Source: Mastigias papua (taxonomy: Eukaryota > Cnidaria > Scyphozoa > Rhizostomeae > Mastigiidae). Taken from it: a DNA stretch of 64,000 nucleotides. The DNA is taken from the NCBI GenBank assembly GCA_964019165.1, contig OZ025278.1, forward strand, positions 7,988,028 to 8,052,027, written 5' to 3'. The notes beneath the pieces were generated by a model. It was not told the origin of the DNA and did not search any database. It worked only from the letters and a program-made list of their open reading frames with translations. The position numbers were made by a program, and so were the translations under genes. This document shows, one piece after another, positions 49,759 through 61,127 of the stretch (position 1 is the stretch's first letter; every line of letters begins with the position of its first letter).

Positions 49759-52700
49759 ATGTTTTGGAGCTATGACACACGTACTTATAGTGATTGTAGG
49801 CCTTGCATAGTATTGTCACTTTTGCCACATGTAAAGCACTTTAAAGCTGTATATAGTGTAAAATCAAAGACTAAGGCTAATGTCAGTAGGAAACATTGGC
49901 TAAACTACTGGCATCGGTGCAAGCATAGATGTAAAAGAGGTTTAATGCATGAGATTGACGCACTTGCACTCAATTTCAATCATAGAGCAGTATATGCACA
50001 CATTATGATTGCTTGTGATGGGCCTAAAATACGTATGTGTGCAAGGTCTGACAATACAGCAATGACCACTGATCTGATGGTTATATGATATTATAAATGC
50101 TAGATTCGCTGTACAAATATGCTTAGATTATGTTTTGGAGCTATGACACACGTACTTATAGTGATTGTAGGCCTTGCATAGTATTGTCACTTTTGCCACA
50201 TGTAAAGCACTTTAAAGCTGTATATAGTGTAAACTCAAAGACTAAGGCTAATGTGACTAGGAAACATTGGCTAAACTACTGGCATCGATGCAAGCATAGA
50301 TGTAAAGGACGGTTAATACATCAGGTTGATGCACTTGCACTCAATTTCAATCATACAGCAGTATATGCACACATTGTGATTGCCTGTGATGGGCCTAAAA
50401 TACGTATGTGTGCAAAGTCTGACAATACAGCAATGACCACTGATCTGATGGTTATATGATATTATAAATGCTAGATTTACTGTACAACTATGCTTAGATT
50501 ATGTTTTGGAGCTATGACACACGTACGTATAGTGATTGTAGACCCTGCATAGTATTGTCAGTGTTGCCACATGTAAAGCACTTTAAAGCTGTACATAGTG
50601 TAAAATCAAAGACTAAGGCTAATATGAGTAGGAAACATTGGCTAAACAACTGGCATCGGTGCAAGCATAGATGTACAAGACGTTTAATGCATGAAATTGA
50701 CGCATATCCACTCAATTTGAATTCAACAACAGTATATGCACACATTGTGATTGCCTGTGATGGGCCTAAAATACGTATGTGTGCAAAGTCTGATAATACA
50801 GCAATGACCACTGATCTGATGGTTATAAGATATTATAAATGCTAGAATAACTGTACAAATATGCTTAGATTATGTTTTGGAGCTATGACACACGTACTTA
50901 TAGTGATTGTAGACCTTGCATAGTATTGTCAGTTTTGCCACATGCAAAGCACTTTAAAGCTGTATGTAGTGTAAAATCAAAGACTAAGGCTAATATGAGT
51001 AGGAAACATTGGCTAACCTACTGGCATCGGTGCAAGCATAGATGTAAAAGACGTTTAATGCATGAGATTGACGCACTTGCACTCAATTTCAATAATACAG
51101 CAGTATATGCACACATTGTGATTGCTTGTGATGGGCCTAAAATACGTATGTGTGCAAAGTCTGACAATACAGCAATGACCACTGATCTGATGGTTATATG
51201 ATATTATAAATGCTAGAATAACTGTACAAATATGCTTAGATTATGTTTTGGAGCTATGACACACGTACTTATAGTGATTGTAGGCCTTGCATAGTATTGT
51301 CACTTTTGCCACATGTAAAGCACTTTAAAGCTGTATATAGTGTAAAATCAAAGACTAAGGCTAATGTCAGTAGGAAACATTGGCTAAACTACTGGCATCG
51401 GTGCAAGCATAGATGTAAAAGAGGTTTAATGCATGAGATTGACGCACTTGCACTCAATTTCAATCATAGAGCAGTATATGCACACATTATGATTGCTTGT
51501 GATGGGCCTAAAATACGTATGTGTGCAAGGTCTGACAATACAGCAATGACCACTGATCTGATGGTTATATGATATTATAAATGCTAGATTCGCTGTACAA
51601 ATATGCTTAGATTATGTTTTGGAGCTATGACACACGTACTTATAGTGATTGTAGGCCTTGCATAGTATTGTCACTTTTGCCACATGTAAAGCACTTTAAA
51701 GCTGTATATAGTGTAAACTCAAAGACTAAGGCTAATGTGACTAGGAAACATTGGCTAAACTACTGGCATCGATGCAAGCATAGATGTAAAGGACGGTTAA
51801 TACATCAGGTTGATGCACTTGCACTCAATTTCAATCATACAGCAGTATATGCACACATTGTGATTGCCTGTGATGGGCCTAAAATACGTATGTGTGCAAA
51901 GTCTGACAATACAGCAATGACCACTGATCTGATGGTTATATGATATTATAAATGCTAGATTTACTGTACAACTATGCTTAGATTATGTTTTGGAGCTATG
52001 ACACACGTACGTATAGTGATTGTAGACCCTGCATAGTATTGTCAGTGTTGCCACATGTAAAGCACTTTAAAGCTGTACATAGTGTAAAATCAAAGACTAA
52101 GGCTAATATGAGTAGGAAACATTGGCTAAACAACTGGCATCGGTGCAAGCATAGATGTACAAGACGTTTAATGCATGAAATTGACGCATATCCACTCAAT
52201 TTGAATTCAACAACAGTATATGCACACATTGTGATTGCCTGTGATGGGCCTAAAATACGTATGTGTGCAAAGTCTGATAATACAGCAATGACCACTGATC
52301 TGATGGTTATAAGATATTATAAATGCTAGAATAACTGTACAAATATGCTTAGATTATGTTTTGGAGCTATGACACACGTACTTATAGTGATTGTAGACCT
52401 TGCATAGTATTGTCAGTTTTGCCACATGCAAAGCACTTTAAAGCTGTATGTAGTGTAAAATCAAAGACTAAGGCTAATATGAGTAGGAAACATTGGCTAA
52501 CCTACTGGCATCGGTGCAAGCATAGATGTAAAAGACGTTTAATGCATGAGATTGACGCACTTGCACTCAATTTCAATAATACAGCAGTATATGCACACAT
52601 TGTGATTGCTTGTGATGGGCCTAAAATACGTATGTGTGCAAAGTCTGACAATACAGCAATGACCACTGATCTGATGGTTATATGATATTATAAATGCTAG

Positions 52701-54210
52701 AATAACTGTACAAATATGCTTAGATTATGTTTTGGAGCTATGACACACGTACTTATAGTGATTGTAGACCTTGCATAGTATTGTCAGTTTTGCCACATGT
52801 AAAGCACTTTAAAGCTGTATATAGTGTAAAATCAAAGACTGGGGCTAATATGAGTAGGAAACATTGGCTAAACTACTGGCATCGGTGCAAGCATAGATGT
52901 AAAAGAGGTTTAATGCATGAGATTGACGCACTTGCACTCAATTTCAATCATAGAGCAGTATATGCACACATTATGATTGCTTGTGATGGGCCTAAAATAC
53001 GTATGTGTGCAAGGTCTGACAATACAGCAATGACCACTGATCTGATGGTTATATGATATTATAAATGCTAGATTCGCTGTACAAATATGCTTAGATTATG
53101 TTTTGGAGCTATGACACACGTACTTATAGTGATTGTAGGCCTTGCATAGTATTGTCACTTTTGCCACATGTAAAGCACTTTAAAGCTGTATATAGTGTAA
53201 ACTCAAAGACTAAGGCTAATGTGACTAGGAAACATTGGCTAAACTACTGGCATCGATGCAAGCATAGATGTAAAGGACGGTTAATACATCAGGTTGATGC
53301 ACTTGCACTCAATTTCAATCATACAGCAGTATATGCACACATTGTGATTGCCTGTGATGGGCCTAAAATACGTATGTGTGCAAAGTCTGACAATACAGCA
53401 ATGACCACTGATCTGATGGTTATATGATATTATAAATGCTAGATTTACTGTACAACTATGCTTAGATTATGTTTTGGAGCTATGACACACGTACGTATAG
53501 TGATTGTAGACCCTGCATAGTATTGTCAGTGTTGCCACATGTAAAGCACTTTAAAGCTGTACATAGTGTAAAATCAAAGACTAAGGCTAATATGAGTAGG
53601 AAACATTGGCTAAACAACTGGCATCGGTGCAAGCATAGATGTACAAGACGTTTAATGCATGAAATTGACGCATATCCACTCAATTTGAATTCAACAACAG
53701 TATATGCACACATTGTGATTGCCTGTGATGGGCCTAAAATACGTATGTGTGCAAAGTCTGATAATACAGCAATGACCACTGATCTGATGGTTATAAGATA
53801 TTATAAATGCTAGAATAACTGTACAAATATGCTTAGATTATGTTTTGGAGCTATGACACACGTACTTATAGTGATTGTAGACCTTGCATAGTATTGTCAG
53901 TTTTGCCACATGCAAAGCACTTTAAAGCTGTATGTAGTGTAAAATCAAAGACTAAGGCTAATATGAGTAGGAAACATTGGCTAACCTACTGGCATCGGTG
54001 CAAGCATAGATGTAAAAGACGTTTAATGCATGAGATTGACGCACTTGCACTCAATTTCAATAATACAGCAGTATATGCACACATTGTGATTGCTTGTGAT
54101 GGGCCTAAAATACGTATGTGTGCAAAGTCTGACAATACAGCAATGACCACTGATCTGATGGTTATATGATATTATAAATGCTAGAATAACTGTACAAATA
54201 TGCTTAGATT
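49759..54210 (+). repeat. 4-mer HOR, three copies (1484 bp each)
   Basis: Copies at 49759-51242, 51243-52726 and 52727-54210. Monomer P has cacttttgcc and gcaaggtctg; Q has aatgtgactagg and gtaaaggacgg; R has gtgttgccac, gtacaagacg, gaattcaacaac and ataagatatt; S has catgcaaagc and ctaacctactgg. Copies 1 and 2 look identical. Copy 3 has a P whose first third (gactggggctaatatg) comes from another class, a clear mosaic. All 12 monomers keep an intact 109- or 114-codon ORF; the R stop is shifted by ATATGA to ATAAGA, adding five codons. Confidence 0.9.
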
Positions 54211-55324
54211 ATGTTTTGGAGCTATGACACACGTACTTATAGTGATTGTAGACCTTGCATAGTATTGTCAGTTTTGCCACATGTAAAGCACTTTAAAGCT
54301 GTATATAGTGTAAAATCAAAGACTGGGGCTAATATGAGTAGGAAACATTGGCTAAACTACTGGCATCGGTGCACCCATAGATGTAAAAGACGGTTAATAC
54401 ATCAGGTTGATGCACTTGCACTCAATTTCTAATCATACAGCAATATATGCACACATTGTGATTGCTTGTGATGGGCCTAAAATACCTATGTGTGCAAAGT
54501 CTGACAATACAGCAATGACCACTGATCTGATGGTTATATGATATTATAAATGCTAGAATAACTGTACAAATATGCTTAGATTACGTTTTGGAGCTATGAC
54601 ACACGTACTTATAGTGATTGTAGACCTTGCATAGTATTGTCAGTTTTGCCACATGTAAAGCACTTTAAAGCTGTATATAGTGTAAAATCAAAGACTAAAG
54701 CTAATATGAGTAGGAAACACTGGCTAAACTACTGGCATCGGTGCAAGGATAGATGTAAAAGACGGTTAATACATCAGGTTGATGCACTTGCACTCAATTT
54801 CAATCATACAGCAGTGTATGCACACATTATGATTGCTTGTGATGGGCCTAAAATACGTATGTGTGCAAAGTCTGACAATACAGCAATGACCACTGATCTG
54901 ATGGTTATATGATATTATAAATGCTAGATTCACTGTACAAATATGCTTAGATTATGTTTTGGAGCTATGACACACGTACTTATAGTGATTGTAGACCTTG
55001 CATAGTATTGTCAGTTTTGCCACATGTAAAGCACTTTAAAGCTGTATATAGTGTAAAATCAAAGACTAAGGCCAATATGAGTAGGAAACATTGGCTAAAC
55101 TACTGGCATCGGTGCAAGGATAGATGTAAAAGACGGTTAATACATCAGGTTGATGCACTTGCACTCAATTTCAATCATACAGCAGTATATGCACACATTG
55201 TGATTGCCTGTGATGGGCCTAAAATACGTATGTGTGCAAAGTCTGACAATACAGCAATGACCACTGATCTGATGGTTATAAGATATTATAAATGCTAGAT
55301 TCACTGTACAAATATGCTTAGATT
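54211..55324 (+). repeat. G-H-E module, copy right of the transposon
   Basis: 54371-55300 repeats the order and variants of 27971-28923: gcacccatag, the attacg start-codon loss (54583 against 28182), aaagctaatatg, then aaggccaatatg with gcaaggatag. The first third of 54211 belongs instead to the gactggggct class, and the end of the last monomer has the ataagatatt marker of class R. Both edges are therefore recombination joints. Confidence 0.8.
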
Positions 55325-57921
55325 ATGTTTTGGAGCTATGACACACGTACTTATAGTGATTGTAGACCTTACATAGTATTGTCAGTTTTGCCACATGCAA
55401 AGCACTTTAAAGCTGTATGTAGTGTAAAATCAAAGACTAAGGCTAATATGAGTAGGAAACATTGGCTAACCTACTGGCATCGGTGCAAGCATAGATGTAA
55501 AAGACGTTTAATGCATGAGATTGACGCACTTGCACTCAATTTCAATCATACAGCAATATATGCACACATTGTGATTGCTTGTGATGGGCCTAAAATACGT
55601 ATGTGTGCAAAGTCTCATAATACAGCAATGACCACTGATCTGATGGTTATATGATATTATAAATGCTAGATTCGCTGTACAAATATGCTTAGATTATGTT
55701 TTGGAGCTATGACACACGTACTTATAGTGATTGTAGGCCTTGCATAGTATTGTCACTTTTGCCACATGTAAAGCACTTTAAAGCTGTATATAGTGTAAAC
55801 TCAAAGACTAAGGCTAATGTGACTAGGAAACATTGGCTAAACTACTGGCATCGATGCAAGCATAGATGTAAAGGACGGTTAATACATCAGGTTGATGCAC
55901 TTGCACTCAATTTCAATCATACAGCAGTATATGCACACATTGTGATTGCCTGTGATGGGCCTAAAATACGTATGTGTGCAAAGTCTGACAATACAGCAAT
56001 GACCACTGATCTGATGGTTATATGATATTATAAATGCTAGATTTACTGTACAACTATGCTTAGATTATGTTTTGGAGCTATGACACACGTACGTATAGTG
56101 ATTGTAGACCCTGCATAGTATTGTCAGTGTTGCCACATGTAAAGCACTTTAAAGCTGTACATAGTGTAAAATCAAAGACTAAGGCTAATATGAGTAGGAA
56201 ACATTGGCTAAACAACTGGCATCGGTGCAAGCATAGATGTAAAAGACGTTTAATGCATGAGATTGACGCACTTGCACTCAATTTCAATCATACAGCAGTA
56301 TATGCACACATTGTGATTGCTTGTGATGGGCCTAAAATACGTATGTGTGCAAAGTCTGACAATACAGCAATGACCACTGATCTGATGGTTATATGATATT
56401 ATAAATGCTAGAATAACTGTACAAATATGCTTAGATTATGTTTTGGAGCTATGACACACGTACTTATAGTGATTGTAGACCTTGCATAGTATTGTCAGTT
56501 TTGCCACATGTAAAGCACTTTAAAGCTGTATATAGTGAAAAAACACAGACTAAGGCTAATATGAGTAGGAAACATTGGCTAAACTACTGGCATCGGTGCA
56601 ACACTAGATGTACAAGACGTTTAATGCATGAAATTGACGCATATCCACTCAATTTGAATTCAACAACAGTATATGCACACATTGTGATTGCCTGTGATGG
56701 GCCTAAAATACGTATGTGTGCAAAGTCTGATAATACAGCAATGACCACTGATCTGATGGTTATAAGATATTATAAATGCTAGATTCACTGTACAAATATG
56801 CTTAGATTATGTTTTGGAGCTATGACACACATACTTATAGTGATTGTAGACCTTGCATAGTATTGTCAGTTTTGCCACATGCAAAGCACTTTAAAGCTGT
56901 ATGTAGTGTAACATCAAAGACTAAGGCTAATATGAGTAGGAAACATTGGCTAACCTACTGGCATCGGTGCAAGCATAGATGTAAAAGACGTTTAATGCAT
57001 GAGATTGACGCACTTGCACTCAATTTCAATAATACAGCAGTATATGCACACATTGTGATTGCTTGTGATGGGCCTAAAATACGTATGTGTGCAAAGTCTG
57101 ACAATACAGCAATGACCACTGATCTGATGGTTATATGATATTATAAATGCTAGAATAACTGTACAAATATGCTTAGATTATGTTTTGGAGCTATGACACA
57201 CGTACTTATAGTGATTGTAGACCTTGCATAGTATTGTCAGTTTTGCCACATGTAAAGCACTTTAAAGCTGTATATAGTGTAAAATCAAAGACTAGGGCTA
57301 ATATGAGTAGGAAACATTGGCTAAACTACTGGCATCGGTGCAAGCATAGATGTAAAAGACGTTTAATGCATGAGATTGACGCACTTGCACTCAATTTCAA
57401 TCATACAGCAATATATGCACACATTGTGATTGCTTGTGATGGGCCTAAAATACGTATGTGTGCAAAGTCTGACAATACAGCAATGACCACTGATCTGATG
57501 GTTATATGATATTATAAATGCTAGAATAACTGTACAAATATGCTTAGATTATGTTTTGGAGCTATGACACACGTACTTATAGTGATTGTAGACCTTGCAT
57601 AGTATTGTCAGTTTTGCCACATGTAAAGCACTTTAAAGCTGTATATAGTGTAAAATCAAAGACTAGGGCTAATATGAGTAGGAAACATTGGCTAAACTAC
57701 TGGCATCGGTGCAAGCATAGATGTAAAAGACGTTTAATGCATGAGATTGACGCAGTTGCACTCAATTTCAATCATACAGCTATATATGCACACATTGTGA
57801 TTGCTTGTGATGGGCCTAAAATACGTATGTGTGCAAAGTCTGACAATACAGGAATGACCACTGATCTGATGGTTATATGATATTATAAATGCTAGATTAA
57901 ATGTACAAATATGCTTAGATT
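55325..57921 (+). repeat. Shuffled 4-mer-derived monomers
   Basis: Starts at 55325 (S type), 55696 (Q), 56067 (R start joined to an F end), 56438 (gaaaaaacacagactaagg with an R end), 56809 (S), 57180 and 57551 (actagggctaat type). The classes of the neighbouring 4-mer are all present but no longer in fixed order. All seven keep the long ORF. Confidence 0.75.
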
Positions 57922-60857
57922 ATGGTTTGGAGCTATGATACACGTACTTATAGCGATTGTAGGCAGTTCATAGTAGTGTCAGTTTTGCCATTTCTAAAGA
58001 CCTGTAAACCTGAATATAATGTAACAAAAAGACTAAGGCGAATTTGAGTAGGAAACATTGGCTAAACTACTGGCATTGATGCAAGCATAGATGTACAAGA
58101 CGTTTAATGCATGAGATGCCCGTACCTCCACTCAATTTCAATCATACAGCAGTATATGCACATATTGTGATTGCTTGTGATGGGCCTAACATACGTATGT
58201 ATGCAATATCTGACAATACAGCAATGACCACTGATCTTATGGTCATATGATATTATAAATGCTAGATTCACTGTACAAATATGCTTAGATTATGTTTTGG
58301 AGCTATGACACACGTACTTATAGTGCTTGTAGACCTTGCATAGTATTGTCAGTTTTGCCACATGTAAAGCACTTTAAAGCTGTATATAGTGAAAAAACAC
58401 AGACTAAGGCTAATATGAGTAGGAAACATTGGCTAAACTACTGGCATCGGTGCAACACTAGATGTACAAGACGTTTAATGCATGAAATTGACGCATATCC
58501 ACTCAATTTGAATTCAACAACAGTATATGCACACATTGTGATTGCTTGTGATGGGCCTAAAATACGTATGTGTGCAAAGTCTGACAATACAGCAATGACC
58601 ACTGATCTGATGGTTATAAGATATTATAAATGCTAGATTCACTGTACAAATATGCTTAGATTATGTTTTGGAGCTTTGACACACGTACTTATAGTGATTG
58701 TAGGCCTTGTATAGCATTGTCAGTTTTGCCACATGTAAAGCACTTTAAAGCTGTATGTAGTGTAACATCAAAGACTAAGGCTAATATGAGTAGGAAACAT
58801 TGGCTAAACTACTGGCATCGGTGCAAGCATAGATGTAAAACACATTTAATGCATGAGATGACCGTACCTCCACTCAAATTCAATCATACAGCAGTATATG
58901 CACATATTGTGATTGCCTGTGATGGGCCTAACATACGTATGTATGCAATATCTGACAATACAGCAATGACCACTGATCTTATGGTCATATGATATTATAA
59001 ATGCTAGATTCACTGTACAAATATGCTTAGATAATGTTTTGGAGCTATGACACACGTACTTATGGTGATCGTATGTCGTTCATAGTATTGTCAGTTTTGC
59101 CACATGTAAAGCACTTTAAAGCTGTATATAGAGTAAAATCAAAGACTAAGGCTAATTTGAGTAGGAAACATTGGCTAAACTACTGGCATCGATGCAAGCA
59201 TAGATGTAAAAGACGTGTAATGTATGAGATGACGTACCTCCACTCAATTTCAATCACACAGCAGTATATGCGCATAGTGTGATTGTTTACGATGGGCCTA
59301 ACATACGTATGTATGCAACGTCTGACAATACAGTAATGACCACTGATTTTATGGTCATATGATATTATAAATACTAGATTCACTGTACAAATATGCTTAG
59401 ATTATGTTTTGGAGCTTTGACACACGTACTTATAGTGATTGTAGGCCTTGTATAGCATTGTCAGTTTTGCCACATGTAAAGCACTCTACAGCTGTCTATA
59501 GTGTAAAAACAAAGACTAAGGCTAATTTGAGTAGGAAACATTGGCTAAACTACTGGCATCGATGCAAGCATAAATGTAAAAGACGTTTAATGCATGAGAT
59601 GACCGTACCTCCACTCAATTTCAATCATACAGCAGTATATGCGCATAGTGTGATTGTTTACGATGGGCCTAACATACGTATGTATGCAAAGTCTGACAAT
59701 AGAGTAATGACCACTGATCTTATGGTCATATGATATTATAAATGCTAGATTCACTGTACAAATATGCTTAGATTATGTTTTGGAGCTATGATACACCTAC
59801 TTATAGTTATTGTATGCCTTGCATAGCATTGTCAGTTTTGCCACATGTAAAGCAATTTACAGCTGTATATAGTGAAAAAACACAGACTAAGGCTAATTTG
59901 AGTAGGAAACATTTGGCTAAACTACTGGCATCGGTGCAAGCATAGATGTAAAACACATTTAATGCATGAGATGACCGTACCTCCACTCAAATTCAATCAT
60001 ACAGCAGTATATGCACATATTGTGATTGCTTGTGATGGGCCTAACATACGTATGTATGCAATATCTGACAATACAGCAATGACCACTGATCTTATGGACA
60101 TATGATATTATAAATGCTAGATTCACTGTACAAATATGCTTAGATTATGTTTTGGAGCTATGACACACGTACTTATGGTGATCGTATGTCGTTCATAGTA
60201 TTGTCAGTTTTGCCACATGTAAAGCACTTTAAAGCTGTATATAGAGTAAAATCAAAGACTAAGGCTAATTTGAGTAGGAAACATTGGCTGAACTACTGGC
60301 ATCGATGCAAGCATAGATGTAAAAGACGTTTAATGCATGAAATGACGTACCTCCACTCAATTTCAATCACACAGCAGTATATGCGCATAGTGTGATTGTT
60401 TACGATGGGCCTAACATACGTATGTATGCAACGTCTGACAATACAGTAATGACCACTGATCTTATGGTCATATGATATTATAAATACTAGATTCACTGTA
60501 CAAATATGCTTAGATTATGTTTTGGAGCTTTGACACACGTAATTATAGTGATTGTAGGCCTTGTATAGCATTGTCAGTTTTGCCACACGTAAAGCACTTT
60601 AAAGTTGTCTATAGCGTAAAACCAAAGACTAAGGCTAATTTGAGTAGGAAACATTGGCTAAACTACTGGCATCGATGCAAGCATAGATGTAAAAGATGTT
60701 TAATGCATGAGAAAGACGTACTTGAACTCAATTTCAATCATACAGCAGTATATGCACATAGTGTGATTGTTTGCGATGGGCCTAACATACGTATGTATGC
60801 AATATCTCACAATACAGCAATGACCACTGATCTGATTGTCAAATGATATTATAAATG
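57922..60857 (+). repeat. Diverged satellite island 2 with an L-M-N trimer
   Basis: Starts at 57922, 58292, 58663, 59034, 59404, 59775, 60147 and 60517. L (59034, 60147) has atggtgatcgtatgtcg and catagtgtgattg; M (59404, 60517) has gagctttgacac and cttgtatagcattg; N (59775) has atacacctac and acatttggct. L-M-N spans 1113 bp (59034-60146) and L-M restarts at 60147. The M and N types also occur in island 1 (49016, 49387). Confidence 0.8.
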
Positions 60858-60868
60858 CTAGAGTCACT
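60858..60868. repeat. SINE target-site duplication, left
   Basis: ctagagtcact, repeated at 61128-61138 as ctagattcact with one difference. With the SINE and one copy removed, the host monomer is 352 + 19 = 371 bp. Confidence 0.8.
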
Positions 60869-60879
60869 CTATGGGTGAG

Positions 60880-60890
60880 TGGCCACGTGG
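60880..60890 (+). promoter_or_regulatory. Pol III A box of the SINE
   Basis: tggccacgtgg fits the tRNA A-box pattern TRGCNNAGYNGG approximately. Confidence 0.6.
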
Positions 60891-60923
60891 TTAGAGCGCT
60901 TAACTGCCGTGCGAAACATCGAT

Positions 60924-60933
60924 GGTTCGAGAC
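60924..60933 (+). promoter_or_regulatory. Pol III B box of the SINE
   Basis: ggttcgagac matches GGTTCGANNC. The spacing from the A box is typical of tRNA-derived promoters. Confidence 0.75.
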
Positions 60934-61127
60934 GAACCCTCGGATCAAAGTTAGGATGCTCGCTCACTGGTCACCCAGCAGCAAATGGGTACTTGGTGGC
61001 AACACTGGGGAAATTAAAGGAGGCGAGGAAAGGACCTGGCCACCCTACCTCACTAGGCCGGCGGCTGAGGATAAGTGTCTCTCTAACGGGCACTCGCCCA
61101 ACGTACGGAATCGTACACGGGACTCAT

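Larger units (their letters stand above)
43721..60868 (+). repeat. 371-bp satellite array, right block
   Basis: About 46 monomers, same orientation and phase as before the transposon. It includes a D-F-G module, a diverged island (47904-49758), a 4-mer HOR (49759-54210), a G-H-E module also found left of the transposon, and a second diverged island running to the SINE. Intact ORFs are much more frequent in 49759-57921 (about 20 of 22) than in the left blocks. Confidence 0.98.
60869..61127 (+). mobile_element. tRNA-derived SINE (259 bp)
   Basis: The first ~75 bases resemble a tRNA gene: gggtgagtggccacgtgg and a good B box ggttcgagac, with the boxes 33 nt apart. The body that follows has agcagcaaatgggtac, resembling a motif I recall in invertebrate SINEs (memory), and ends cgtacacgggactcat. 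SINEs are moved by LINE reverse transcriptase; the 11-bp duplications fit. Unusually, no A-rich or simple-repeat tail is visible, so the copy may be 3'-truncated or belong to a family with another tail. Open frames across it (60836-61174) have no coding features. It interrupts a diverged monomer (60517). Confidence 0.82.

Noticed and set aside
60869..60945. Functional tRNA gene
   Set aside because: A and B boxes are present but a full cloverleaf with acceptor-stem pairing is not evident, and the unit continues into a SINE body with target duplications.
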